Source: Oreohelix idahoensis (lineage: Eukaryota; Mollusca; Gastropoda; Stylommatophora; Oreohelicidae). From it: a DNA stretch of 64,000 bases. Under the pieces are notes generated by a model, which was given only the letters and a program-made list of their open reading frames with translations, did no database searches and was not told the origin of the DNA. Where the stretch lies: NCBI GenBank assembly GCA_024509875.1, contig JAMPIV010000581.1, positions 992,501-1,056,500 on the forward strand, given 5' to 3'. The position numbers were made by a program, and so were the translations under genes. How positions within the stretch are numbered: the first letter of the stretch is position 1; each line of letters opens with the position of its first letter. This document shows, in pieces, positions 1 to 11,852 of the stretch.

Positions 1-379
1 AGGGTGGGTGACGTCAGCGGTAAATATAGACTATCGGAAACAAGTTTATGTTCTTTTGATCTTATATATATATAGTCTTCCTGTTGTAATATATGTCTAA
101 ATATATATCGTATAACTGTTGCAATATATGTCTAAATATAAATCGTATAACAGTTGTCTAACTGTTGTACCATAAATATTTTGTATAAAAAACAACACAC
201 AACAACACACCCGCCATACTTGAACTTATATATTACTATATAAAAAGGCACACGCCACCATACCCTCCCACCTCTAGATGCTGGCCTTAGTAAATATAAG
301 TCTCTAACACTTCACTCTTACCTCTAGAGGCTGGACCGGGTATAATTAAGTCTCTAAAACCCACACCCCACCTCTCGCG

Positions 380-518
380 CTGTAACCCCCCCCCCCCCAT
401 TCCCTCCCACCCCACCCCCCCCCCCCCACCCCCTTCCCCCACCCCGATGATATAGGCCCCCCCCCCCAAAATTTAACACCCATCAACCCCCCACCTCTAG
501 AATTATAAACTATATTTG

Positions 519-560
<42 letters not shown>

Positions 561-580
561 TATATATATTATACCCCCAA

Positions 581-629
<49 letters not shown>

Positions 630-1161
630 TTAAATAAACAACGAAAACCCCCCCCACAACACATAACACAATACAATACAAGACACCACAATACAACCCA
701 CACATTACCCCTTCATAAAATAGACACCCCCCACCCCCCCAGGTTCCCCAAAATTGGGCAACGTGATACAGTTTGACCCCCACCCCCCCACCAACCCCGA
801 AACCCCCCCTAACCCCCCCCCCCACAGGTTAAAACCACCCCCAGTTACCCCCGTAGAATGTGATGAAATGCTTAAACCAAAACCCCCCCCCCCCCCCCCG
901 CCCTCCCAACCCCCCCGAGCCTTTACTACACCCCCAAAAAATTACCCCCCCCCCCCCCCGCAAAACCACCAACACCCCCCCCCACCCAAAACCCCCAACC
1001 ACCCCCCCCCCCCCCCCCCCCCCCCCCCCAAACCCCCCTAAACCCCCACACCCCCCCCCCCCACAACCCCCCCCCTAAGGGCCCCCCCCACCCCCCCCAA
1101 CACCCCCACCCACCACCCCCCCCCCCCCCCCAAATAACCCCCCCCCCACCCCCCCCCCACA

Positions 1162-1193
<32 letters not shown>

Positions 1194-1265
1194 ACGTTAT
1201 ATTTGCACAGCAACCACCGACAACAACCCCCCCCCCCTCTAATCTACCATCCCCCCCCCCCCCCA
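380..1265. repeat. Poly-C rich low-complexity tract with embedded (TA)n
   Basis: The + strand is almost pure C broken by A and a few T. The longest C runs are near 1001-1030 and 1166-1193. An AT microsatellite interrupts at about 520-626. Translations here are artefacts of proline or glycine runs. The G-rich complement could form quadruplexes and the region is hard to sequence, so run lengths may be unreliable. Confidence 0.9.
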
Positions 1266-1267
1266 CC

Positions 1268-2300
1268 GGAAAATATAGTAAAAAAAAATGTATACATTAA
1301 TATATGTTGTAAAATATATATTGTATAAATATTGTATAAAAAGACAACACAACACAAGGCCGAATAATACACAACACAACCACCCAAAAACCCAAACCCA
1401 CCAGTTACACTACACCACACAACAATTACAATTCCTACACACAAAAATACCAGACAAGACCAAAACCCATGCCACCCGCTCCCGCCCACACACACACGCA
1501 ACCAATCGCACACACACACACACGCACACACGCAAACACACGCGCGCACGCACATACACTCACAGACGCACACATGCACACAACCACAGACGCACGCACA
1601 ACCAGACCCAATAACACATACACAGGCACACACGCGCACGAACACACACGAACACACCCACACACACACACGCAGACGCCCCCACACACACAGACACGCA
1701 CAAACACACAACCACAGACGCGTGCACACAACCACCTAAAACCCAAACCGATCAGTTACAACACACCACACAACAATTACAATACCTACACACAAATACC
1801 AGACAAGACCAAAAGCAATACCACCGCGTACGCGCACACACACAACCAAACGCGCACACGCACACACGCAAAAAAACCACACACACGCACACACACAGAC
1901 GCGCGCACGCAAACATACACCGAGACGCACAACCACAAACGCGAGCACCCACAAAAACACATACAGAAGCACACACGCCCACACACACTCACAAACACAC
2001 ACGCACACACAACCACAGACGTGCGCACACACAACCACACACGCACACACAGAGACGCGCCCACATACACACGCAAACACGCGCACGCGAACACACAAGC
2101 AAACACACACACACCCGTCCCCTTGCACACGCACACACACGAACACACATGCACACACCCGCACACACGCGCACGCTCACACACGAACACCAACGTACAC
2201 ACACACGAGCACACACACACAACCACCGGCGCGTGCGCACACACGCACACACAACCACAGCCACGCGCACACACACACACACGCCAGCTACACCCCCCAA
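1268..2300. repeat. CA/CGCA-rich degenerate satellite with a higher-order unit of about 370 bp
   Basis: Short (CA)n and ACGCAC tracts dominate. A non-simple core beginning near AAAACCCAAACC and including ACAACAATTACAAT, then CAGACAAGACCAAAA, occurs at about 1388-1470 and again at about 1737-1822. This implies a longer repeat unit. Long open frames here are Thr/His-rich or Cys/Val-rich and not genes. Confidence 0.8.
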
Positions 2301-2522
2301 CAAACACGTCACGCCCACCTCTCAATGTTAGACCTAGTCAAGTCTCTAACACTTCAATCCAACCTCTCGCTGCTGGTCCTGGTATAGTCAGGTCTCTAAC
2401 ACTTCACTCCCACCTCTTCACACTAGACCTCGTAAAGGCGCTAACACTTCACTCCCACCTCTCGATGCTAGACTTAGTAAAGTCTCTAACACTTCACTCC
2501 CACCTCTCGATGCTGGCACCTC

Positions 2523-3560
2523 CGCCTGCTACACCCCAAATTGTACACACCCATGCGTCGTCATCCGCGCCAGCACAAAAAGACTCCACTCACTTTAAAA
2601 CCCCCTTAATAACCTACTCACCATTATCGCTTTTTATATTTTCCGTCATTATCTTATATATATATGTATAAACAAACACAGCAACACACAATACAACAAC
2701 ACATAACAATTAAAATACCCATCCTGCGCATTCAAATAGTGAAGTCTCTAACACTTCACTCCCACTCTCGACGCTGGCCCTAGTATAGTGACACGTCTCT
2801 TTCACTACCACCTCAAGAACTCTAACACTTCCCTCGTATCTCTAGATGTTAAACCTAGTATAGGCAGGACTCTAACACTTCACTACCACTTCTAGATGCT
2901 AGACCTGGTATAGTCAGATCTCTAACACTTCACTCCCACCTCTCAATGCTGTTCCTAGTATAGACAAGGCTCTAACACTTCATACCCAAAACACACCAAC
3001 ACACTGCTGAGTCACATACACACACACACACACAATAATCCCCTTACCCACCCCGCCAGCTGCACCGCAACATACGTCGTCACCCACGCCAGCACAAAAA
3101 ACATAAACAATACACAACAACACACTACCAGTCCAATACCACAACACACATAAATCCCCCCTAACCTACAACCGCCAGCTAGAACCCAACATGCATCGTC
3201 ACCCGCGCCAGCACAAAAAGACTCCACTCGCTTCAAAAACCCCCTTAGTAACCTACTAAGCCAACATCATCGAATTTTTTTTCCGTCATTATCGATTTTA
3301 TAAATATATATATATATATGTATGTATAAACAAACACACCAACACACATAACAAAACAATACCACAACACACAAAAATCCCCCCTAACCTACACCTGCCA
3401 GCTACACCGCAACATGCTTCGTCACCCCCGCCAGCACAAAAAAACCTCCACTCGCTTCAAAAACCCCATTAGTAACCTACTATCCCGCCATTATTGATTT
3501 TGTATATTTTCCGTCATTATCGATTTTTTATATATATTGTCTAAGTATTTTGTATAAACT
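2523..3560. repeat. Dispersed repeat unit of 100-230 bp, about four copies
   Basis: Copies start near 2523, 3050, 3168 and 3397. They share a GCCAGCTACACCGCAACATG-like start, GCGTCGTCACCCGCGCCAGC, AAAAAGACTCCACTCGCTTC, CCCCTTAGTAACCTACT and a TTTCCGTCATTATCG end. They sit inside the expanded terminal repeat described for 75-3948. Confidence 0.75.
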
Positions 3561-3948
3561 ACCTTTTAGATCAACCTGTCTCACAACAGCTCGTTCATAA
3601 CTTCTCCTTGCGTAGCTCAGCTCCCAAAGTAAAACAAAAACCCAACATTTGAATCCTCACCCAAGGTCAGACACCGCAACTTAAGGGACGTAACCACTAG
3701 TCTTGACCTCTTCTCTTTCTATTGATTAATTCCCCTTCAGAATATATTGCTATATAAAAAGTCACGCGCCTCTGCCTGCCGCGCCTCCGCCTGAAATCGA
3801 TCGGAGTATTTTACTATATAAAAAGTCATGTGCCAACGCCTGACGCTCCGCCTGAAATTACAACGCCTGAAAAATCGGAGTATTTTGCTATATAAAAGTG
3901 ATGTGCCAACGCCTGAATCCGCCTCGTTTTGCGCCTACTATACTACCT

Positions 3949-4547
3949 GGCATTGTCAGGAAGCATAACAATTAACTGGTTAGCCAAATATATCATGGCT
4001 AGCTCAGAGTATTCACAGCCGTAACTCCATTGTGATACCAGTGTACTTCTCTGGCACTGGGACTTCATACTTTCTGGAGAGAAATCCTACTTCTTCTCTA
4101 CCATCATCATCACACTAGAAAAACCTTTCGCTACAACGTCCAATCAGAGATGTTGTATTGTAACATTTCAAATGCCAAACTAGTAGCAGATAACATGCGT
4201 AATTTGGTGCAAATATGTTTTCTACTATCCTCGTTGTATCTTCGTCAAGACAAAATACAAAGTAATGTTCTCGGTATGTCATCTCCGAATGAATGTCTGA
4301 TTTACAAGACCATATGCGATGTTGCCTCTTCCGTTGATATTGATCATGTTTACAACTCATGACTTCATAGATCTATCAAGGAACATCTATTTCAAGATTT
4401 CATCTTCTTTTTATAATCTATCACAACAAAATCTGGCGGAGATGATTAAATTGCTTTCGTACTCCAGAAATCCCATTCGTTATCTTAGGTGGGTGTCTTT
4501 AATCTGTCACCAGATTAATATTTACGTGTGTATTTGGGCACTGCATA
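3949..4547. other. No recognisable gene
   Basis: Unique-looking AT-rich sequence between the relic Maverick end and the first LINE fragment. Short open frames overlap on both strands and resemble nothing I recognise. Confidence 0.5.
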
Positions 4548-5891
4548 TGTTACCGAAGAAAGGTGATCTATCAGACTGTAATAACTGGCGTGGTATATCT
4601 CTATTATCAGTACCTGGAAAATTATTATGTTGCATGATGTTAGAAAGACTTAAATTGCATGCTGACGAAAAGATCAGAGAAGACTAAGCGGGTTTCAGGC
4701 CGAAACGATCATGTATTGATCAAATATTCACACTAATAACAATTATAGAAGAATCAGTGGAAATGCAATCGCCACTTATTATCACCTTCGTCGATTTTCA
4801 AAAAGCCTTTGATAGTCTACACCGCCCATCATTGTGGAAGATACTTACAATCTATGGTTTTCCAACAAAATATGTGAATATAATCAAAGCGCTATATGAC
4901 AATGCAAGATGTTGTGTTAGAACAAATAAAGGGAATACAGAATGGTTTACAGTAGAAACAGGGGTGAAACAAGGCTGTATTATGTCACCACTACTTTTTG
5001 GAATAGCTATTGATTGGGTTATGAGAAACTATACCCACAATGAACAATTAGGTATAAAATGGACAAATGGAAAATTCCTGGGGGACCTGGATTTCGCAGA
5101 TGATTTAGCATTCTTAAGTTCAACACCCAGACAATCCCAAGAAGCAGTAAATAATTTGTGTCATCTCTCGGTTAAAATAGGTCTCCAAATAAATGCCTCT
5201 AAAACTAAAGCTATGAACTTTTCTAACGAGACCTTTGATATCATCTTGAACGGGGAAAAACTACAGAAAGTTGAAAGTTTCAATTATTTAGGCAGTAAAA
5301 TGACTCAGGATGGTGACGCAACAAGAGAAATCCATACTAGAATTTCTTTGGCTGCTAGCGCCTTCAATAGATTATCTAACATTTGGAAATTACGATCATT
5401 GAATATACATACCGAGCTTCGTCTGTTTAATTCTAATGTTATCTCAGTGTTAACATACGGCTGTGAGAGTTGGAAAATAACAAAATCATTGGAGAACAAG
5501 CTGAATACATTCGAGAACAAATGTCTTAGAAAACTCATGAACATCAGTTGGAAAGAATTCAAGACTAATCGACAAATAAGAGAAGACTCTAGGCAGAAAT
5601 ATGTCTCCGACTATATAAGGAAAAGACGATGGTCATATATCGGTCATGTCCTACGAATGCAAAACAACAGAATACCACTACAGGCGCTCACTTGGGTTCC
5701 TGAGGGTAAGAGGAAAAAAGGAAGACCAAAAGAAACACTCAGAAGAACAATAATAAGAGAAGGAAGAACGTTGTACCTAAAGAATGTGCAAGAGCTAAGA
5801 GGAGTGGCGTCACAACGAACAACCTGGAGAGCACTGGTTTCTGCCTTATGCGCCGTGTTTGGTGCTTAAAGAATTTATTATTATTATTATA
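4548..5891 (+). pseudogene. 5'-truncated non-LTR retrotransposon, reverse transcriptase and C-terminal part
   Basis: This encodes the reverse transcriptase of an APE-type LINE. Fingers-region residues (LPKKGDLSDCNNWRG) lie just after 4548. A TAA near 4685 ends that open stretch. The palm continues at 4757-5869 with VDFQKAFDSLHR, GVKQGCIMSPLLFG and catalytic FADD, then the thumb. A C-terminal basic region ends in a WSYIGHVLR and GKRKKGRPKETLRR signature. The endonuclease half is absent. The 3' end runs into (TTA)n at about 5877-5891, the kind of microsatellite tail seen on RTE-type elements. It is related to, but clearly diverged from, the LINE at 21463-24776. Clade assignment is tentative. 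Confidence 0.85.
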
Positions 5892-6320
5892 TGTAACCGT
5901 TAACAACTTATCAGGCAACTGTCTGGGTTGTGTCAATCATTCAGCTAACAATGTCTCAAACTCAAGATTCGTTATATATTTTCCCAGACAGAAAATCGGA
6001 AATAACAATAGCCGTATTAGCGATAAGACAGACTCAATGTGGTATCTCCGCTTTTTAAGTTTTAATCCGTGCGCTACAATTCACTGTCGTTATCTTCCTA
6101 TTAACTAACACCTGATATCACTACACGACATTGACCATCATAACCGAAGCATTGCCACACTGGTGTCTAGTCTCACAAAGATGGTTCAATTATACCCAAT
6201 CATGACATGAATTCTTGAATTATGAAGAGAAAACAATAAATACGGTCCGAGGTGGGAAAAAGAAAGGAAAAAGCACATAATGAATAAAAAGATGGCACAG
6301 GAAAATTAACGAATAAGTTT

Positions 6321-6341
6321 ATTTCGTCACTTTGACGAAAT
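6321..6341. other. Perfect short inverted repeat (hairpin)
   Basis: ATTTCGTCA and its complement TGACGAAAT form a 9-bp stem with a 3-base loop. It is followed by TCAGTGGTGC and a T7 run. I can assign no role. Confidence 0.6.
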
Positions 6342-8304
6342 CAGTGGTGCTTTTTTTATAACTCTCATTCACTCCGACAGTATCTCTTCATTTCTTGACT
6401 TTTTTCATTCATCATCCTATTATTTGGCCTATTTTACGCCCTAAATTCTTTCTGTGACTACTCCCAGACTGTTTACATTATGCCAGGACTCGTAATAATA
6501 CCACGTTTATTGAACTGGGCAGCGGTAATACGTTTATCTCTTTGAGTCGCCAGGCCAACCTTTGATAAAAGACTATCCTCGTTTGAAAAACCATCTAATA
6601 TCTGCCAAGAGTAATATTGTGCGAAGGTAGACACCTTTTACTCTTAAGATTTGGCCACTGTTGGACCACTACTGCAAAGCAGGGGAGGCATTCCGTGACA
6701 GTCACAACCATGTGCATTACAGAATACAGTATTCGTGAGGAAAATACTTGACAATCTCACTTGTCTCTCTACATGCCAAAAGACCCGAAGGAGCACTCAC
6801 AAAAGTGCCTCTCCACGCACTCGCAGTATTCGTAATCCAACTGCACCGTCCGAACTAAACAACATTCACATCCAAGCTTGAATCTCCTTGCACTGCCTGC
6901 TCTCACACATGAACCTGTCCCGCTGAGCAGCAATGAGATGCCCCATCGCCCACATCATATCAGCCACACATGTGAACTTAGCTATTCCACTGCTACTAAT
7001 ATCACGTGTAAACACAACCAAGCTAAACTTATCTCAATTCCACGCAAACATCACATTAACACATCTAATTCCAAACGGAGCATAAGTAACTGACATCCAT
7101 ACTACAAATGATCATGACGTGTATCATTTACTCTGTGTTTTAGAAGTCTGCCAATGGTTGATTACCTGTGTATTTGAAGCAGGGCTCTTGGTGGATAGGA
7201 TGCATTCTATTTCTACCTGTAGTTTTTGCTTTATAACTGTCACCTGCAGTTATTTGTCGAAGTTGGATTTTTATGCTGAGTTCGGTTTTTGTGTCGATGT
7301 TCACTTATTTTCACGTCTTCTTCATACGTTATATAAATATGCTTTTTGGTTCTCTCTATTTCTGGTATCCTGGGAATTTCACATTAGTGAATGCCTTGTA
7401 ATGCTATTAACTTTATTTCTGAATGTGTATCTTGTTGACCAGCAACGTGCTTTCCCATTTCTTGTTGTACTGATATCTAATGTGGGAAGTCTAATTATTG
7501 TGTTGCACTTTACTTGTTTCCATTCTCGTATTCTAGCAGCATGCAGAGATAATTTCCATTGTTGCTCTTCATCCGTACGTCTTTAATAACGCTGTCAGTA
7601 TTTTTGCTAAGACGAAAGTGCTAGTCTACAAGTATTTCACGTGGCACTATTATCTGATGTTGCATCTACATGGTCTTTAAACACTTACTTCCCTGTTTGT
7701 TAAAAGCATGGCTCCGTAGCAGGTAAAAAGTGTTGCTGTCTCTTGTAGCGTCTTTTCATTGGCTGTGTTTGATTCTGTGGCGAGATAAAAGTTGAATCCG
7801 TTGAAATAGTAAAGTAGTTCCCAGAACTCGTGGTAAGGATAGCACAAGATAAAGTCCAGTAATCAACCTCAATGTTCAGATACACAGAACAGGAGAACTG
7901 GCAGGTGCTTTACCCTCTCGCTGTACCTGTCCTATGCTTCTAGGCAGTGTGAATGTAGTTCGAATTTAATTCCTACCACTGTAAGATTGCTTAAAATCAC
8001 CAAGAGCTGACGCTCAATGACAGTGGATCAAAGTATAGATTACTTTAAAATATGAACATTGAAAAAATGAATTCAGTGACGTCAGGTATAAATTTAATTC
8101 ATAGTATTTTAATGATTAATTAAATAGAATTACGAAATAAATGGTATCTGGTATAATTTACACAAAAATTCCACAGTGGAATTCAGTAACAACAATTAGT
8201 GTTTGTAAATAGTGTCATCATACACAGATTAAAAATGTAGTGGTATATTCTCTTTTAGTTGGACTTAGCTTGTATCAGTCAATAAACTCCTGGTGCTCTA
8301 AGTC

Positions 8305-8520
8305 ACAATGCTGGGGCCAGGTACCAGTGATAGTCCACTGGTTCACGAGTTACACACAACAGGTTGAAGTGGTTTTGACTCCTCATCATAATTAACAATG
8401 CTGGGGCCAGGTACCAGTTATGGTCCACTGGTTCACGAGTTACACACACAGGTTGAAGTGGTTTTGATTCCTCATCATAATTCACAATGCTGAGGCTAGG
8501 TAGCAGTGGTTGTCCACTGT
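8305..8520. repeat. Tandem repeat, unit of about 92 bp, 2.3 copies
   Basis: Three starts (about 8307, 8396 and 8485) share ACAATGCTGGGGCCAGGTAC, then GTCCACTGGTTCACGAGTTA and TTGAAGTGGTTTTGA. The last copy is partial and diverged. Confidence 0.85.
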
Positions 8521-9062
8521 TCAATTCCACTATGTTGGTGGTACACACACATTGAGTTAAACCCTCAGCTTCACAAGCACTACACCGACTGCAGCTATTA
8601 AAAAGTTTGATTGCGCAGAATGACAGTATTTTCTTAAGCTTGTGTCTCACTGTGGAGGCTTTCGATGCTATCGAATAGTTCTAGCTCTCAAACAGGCGTC
8701 AGCTTGTCGACTTGCTTATGTAGAGTGTGTGTCCGATTTTAATTTCACCGCTTCTTTATGGTGATAAGGTAGCTGTCTCGGAGATCATTTTCCGTTCTCT
8801 AGCCCGTCAGATCGATCTGTGCAACATTTGTAGCAAACTTTACAATATAACATTCTGTAGTGATTCTAAAATGTATTCCCTTGAGTTATTAATAGTTCTA
8901 CTTTATTGTGTGTAACTATGATCCCATTGCTAGCGGTTTTTACTTAGATATTACAAATAATCAAGCGTGCAACTTTCGCCTTTACAAAGTAAAAGAAGGA
9001 TCTATTGATCTATTACATGCTCAAGTTGGACAACTCTTATTGTTTGTTTGTTGTTAATTTAG

Positions 9063-9299
9063 AAACCTTGTGCCCTGAAGATTACTATGGTCTAGACTGC
9101 AGTCTGCGATGCAGATGTGCCAGCACAGAAACGTGCAGCCTTGTTACTGGACTTTGTGCAGCAGGATGTAACACAGGTTCCTTTGGTTTTAGCTGCTCAA
9201 CTAAATGCAACGAGAACTGTAAGGATGATCTCTGTAAGCAACGTTTTGGAACTTGTTATGACTGCGCTAATGGGTACCTAGGATCATTCTGCGATGAAG
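9063..9299 (+). CDS. EGF-like repeat exon of a multiple-EGF-domain protein (exon A)
   Basis: This exon encodes tandem EGF-like, cysteine-rich modules of the kind found in MEGF10/11-type and scavenger-receptor-F-type surface proteins. It starts after a pyrimidine-rich tract and AG at 9061-9062 and ends before GT at 9300-9301. It is 237 bp, a multiple of three, so both borders are phase 1, as is usual for EGF exons. The residues include CPEDYYGLDCSLRC, CSLVTGLCAAGC, FGFSCSTKC and CYDCANGYLGSFC, with the CxxGYxGxxC-like spacing of laminin/MEGF-type EGF units. The same phase and strand recur at 50886 and 53683, so I read these as parts of one gene. Other exons must lie outside the window or are missed. 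Confidence 0.8.
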
Positions 9300-9642
9300 G
9301 TATTATTTTTATTATTCATTAGTTCTTAACCTGTGACGTAATACACCCCTTTACAGCATCTTAAGTACCCTGGCACCATGTCTCGAGTTGTCTCTTGTCC
9401 TCTGCTGTAGAGGGCTATTAATCCCGAAACTCGAGTACAATGATGAGTTTTCTAAAGGTAGCAACATTCGAACAAGATTACTCTTGGAAGATTTGTAAAA
9501 AGGAAGTTGTATGCCCCTATTTTATGGCGTTTCAAGTGAATTATAGAATGGCAAGTACAAAAATCGCGAATCAAACTTGAATGTAAACTTTATATTTGTC
9601 CCCCACTTCGGTGAGAAATATATATTTTACTCGTACTTAACA

Positions 9643-11108
9643 GGTTGTGATGAAATAACAGCTGAAATGATACAGGCAGGAGGAGAAGGCAGCGCTCGTA
9701 TATACCATGCATTATGCTGCAAGATCTGGCAAAGCGGAATTTGGCCCAAGGAATGGAAACGATCAATTTACATACCCTTGCCAAAAAAGGGCAACCTGAA
9801 ACTGTGCACAAACTACAGAACTATAGCTCTTATAAGCCATGCCAGCAAAATACTTTTACAAATCATAATGAAAAGGATGCAACAAAAGCTAGAAACAGAA
9901 ATAAATGAAGTACAGGCGGGTTTTCGACCAGGTAGAGGCACTAGAGATCATATATTCAACATGAGGATCATCATAGAAAAGTGTAGAGAATTCAACGTTG
10001 ACCTACATACTTGTTTCATTGATTACACCAAAGCTTTCGATTGTGTACAACATCAGCAGTTATGGGCTATTATGAAAAATATGGGATTTCCAAACCACCT
10101 TATACAACTCATCGCACTGCTGTACCAAGAACAACAGGCAGCCGTAAGAATAGAGGGGGAAACATCAGAATGGTTTGAAGTACAGAAAGGAGTAAGACAA
10201 GGCTGTACCCTTTCCCCTTACCTGTTTAACATTTATGCCGAGAATATCATGAGAAACGTAAGAGATGACCAAGAACACACAGAGTTTGACTCATTTAACA
10301 TCGGCGGGTACCAGATCCCGGAAATCAGATATGCTGACGACACAGTCCTCCTATCGACCAACCCAAAAGGACTTGAACAATTACTTCTGTCCACCAAAAA
10401 ACACAGCGAGGCCCAGAATCTATACCTAAACACCAAGAAGACCAAAGTATTGACAACAAAGTAAAGATCAAACCAGAAATTGAAATTGATAACGAAGAAC
10501 TGGAAAGTGTCAATGAATTCGAATACTTAGGATCAATTATTAACAGCTCTGGCGACTGTGCAGTAGAAATTAAAAGAAGACTTGCAATTGCTTCACATAA
10601 GCTAATACAGATGAAAAACCTATGGCAAGGCACAAGCTAAGAAACAAAGTTACAACTGATCAGAGCATGTATATTCCCAGTAGCAACATACGGCTGCGAG
10701 ACTTGGACACTCAATAAAACAGTTGCAAAAAAGATTACATCATTCGAAATGAAATGCTACAGAAGGATGTTGAGAATACCCTGGACAGAAAAAAAAGACC
10801 AACAGAGAAGTACTGCACTCACTAAACGTACAGGAACATTGGCTCCTAAATACCATCGCAATAAGGAAGCTGAAATTTTTCGGTCATATAAAAAGACATA
10901 ATAGTCTGGAAAAAACAGTGATGGAAGGCATGGTCCCTGGAAAAAGGGGAAGGGGTCGACCTAGACGACGGTGGACCCAGGACATCACAGAGAGTCTGAA
11001 CTTGTCTTTGGCTGATGCAGGTCGACTTGCCCAGAATCGTGATGCGTTCAGAGCAGCTGTAATGGAGACAACGATCTGGAAAGAATACGTCACATGATGA
11101 TGATGACT
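9643..11108 (+). pseudogene. RTE (BovB-related) non-LTR retrotransposon fragment
   Basis: The reverse transcriptase open frame runs to a stop at 10462-10464. It shows CTNYRTIALISHASKILLQI, VQAGFRPGRGTRDHIFNMR, DYTKAFDCV, GVRQGCTLSPYLFN and catalytic YADD, a pattern I recognise from the RTE/BovB clade. Homology continues beyond the stop in shifted frames to about 11098, with CGCETWTL-like thumb sequence and a basic C-terminus containing PGKRGRGRPRRRWTQ. It ends in a (ATG)n run near 11093-11108, consistent with an RTE microsatellite tail. The endonuclease half is missing, so it is 5'-truncated and dead. Confidence 0.85.
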
Positions 11109-11402
11109 TAACAGGTCCCCAGCTGGATTTAATTCAGCAAAGTATTAATTGTAGATTTAGCTCTGTGTAATACTTTTTTTTTTTTTAAATGAGACATACG
11201 TATGCAACCATCAAACTCACTCAACCAAGTGATGAAATTCAGGAATGGATTTATATCTACTTAGAAATACATATACATATTTGTTAATGAAATATTGTTG
11301 AAACAAGGGTAAAGAATGAACATGTTAATTAATAAAGAAACTATTTAGTATATGATCTTTAAGATATATTTTCTCGTCAAAGGATGTTATAACTGAAAGG
11401 TG
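11109..11402. other. Short flank without a recognised feature
   Basis: AT-rich sequence, with a T-rich run at 11177-11187, between the RTE tail and the Maverick target duplication. I see no gene. Confidence 0.5.
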
Positions 11403-11408
11403 GTGGTT
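11403..11408. repeat. Left 6-bp target site duplication of the Maverick (GTGGTT)
   Basis: GTGGTT immediately precedes the left TIR and is repeated exactly at 34499-34504 after the right TIR. Six bp is the expected duplication length for Polinton/Maverick integration. Confidence 0.9.
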
Positions 11409-11852
11409 AGTAGTATATAATGCACAACTTAGGTCGCATTCAGGCGGTGGGACATAACTTTTATATACCAAAATACTGCGATCGATACAGGCGTCGGCGT
11501 TTCAGGCGTGTGGCACATGACTTTTTATATTAGGAAATACGGTGGCATGCAGGAGGAGCGGCAGAAGGAGCGTGACTTTTTATATAAGCGCATTCAGGAA
11601 GCGCGCAGGAGGTGCGCCAGGAGTCGCGTGACTATTTATATAAGGAAATGTGGTGGTGGAGAGGCCTTTTATATAGCGATATATAAGTTCAAGTATGGTG
11701 TGTAGGTTGTTGTTGTGTGTTGTTGTTGTTTATACAAAATATTTATAGTACACCAGTTATGTGATATATATTTACATATATTACAACAATTAGGTATACA
11801 ATATGTAGAGGATATTTATATTACAACATATTACAATATTTCGTTATACATT
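11409..11852 (+). repeat. Left TIR of the Maverick, outer part
   Basis: This aligns as an inverted repeat with 34055-34498 at about 95% identity by eye. It contains five TTTTATATA-like boxes at intervals of about 35-60 bp (near 11460, 11520, 11577, 11632 and 11667), mostly next to GTGACT or CATGACT. On the minus strand these read as TATATAAAA boxes pointing out of the element. The TIR is interrupted after 11852 by a gypsy element and resumes at 20618. Open frames across it are also present in the right TIR, so they reflect the duplication and not a gene. Confidence 0.92.

Larger units (their letters stand above)
254..2990. repeat. Minisatellite with unit of about 49 bp (scattered blocks)
   Basis: A degenerate unit containing TCTCTAACACTTCACTCCCA, then CCTCTCGATGCTGG and CCTAGTATAGTCA, recurs in blocks at about 254-381, 2320-2530 (four or more copies) and 2735-2990 (about five copies). 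The blocks are separated by poly-C, CA-rich and AT-rich tracts. No coding role is apparent. Confidence 0.8.
75..3948 (+). repeat. Second, diverged Maverick-type right terminal repeat, expanded by tandem arrays
   Basis: Positions about 75-250 resemble the inner part of the right Maverick TIR at 34080-34240: the same order of a TATCGTATAACTG motif, ACCATAAATATTTTGTATAAA, CAACAACACA runs, and CATACTTGAACTTATATATT followed by CTATATAAAA. Positions 3745-3948 resemble the outer end of that TIR (34400-34498), with CTATATAAAAGT, GTGCCAACGCCTGAAT and a terminal CTATACTACCT. The two parts are in the same order and orientation as one TIR, separated by about 3.5 kb of minisatellite, poly-C and CA-rich DNA. 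I infer the right end of another element whose body lies to the left of the window. A chance cluster of TIR-like satellite repeats is the alternative. Confidence 0.6.
5892..9062. other. Probable intron or intergenic sequence without a recognised gene
   Basis: I see no convincing gene here. The longest open frame (7119-7586 +) is rich in hydrophobic residues and Cys, with no domain I recognise. Separate entries give a short hairpin at 6321-6341 and a tandem repeat at 8305-8520. It lies just before the first EGF exon, so intron is the simplest reading. Confidence 0.5.

Noticed and set aside
1244..2671. Large Thr/His-rich and Cys/Val-rich open frames
   Set aside because: They are produced by CA and CG simple repeats and are stop-poor on both strands.
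11508..11705. Matching 65-residue open frames at 11508-11705 (+) and 34202-34399 (-)
   Set aside because: Their similarity follows from both being parts of the Maverick TIRs. They have no codon-level constraint that I can see and no domain.
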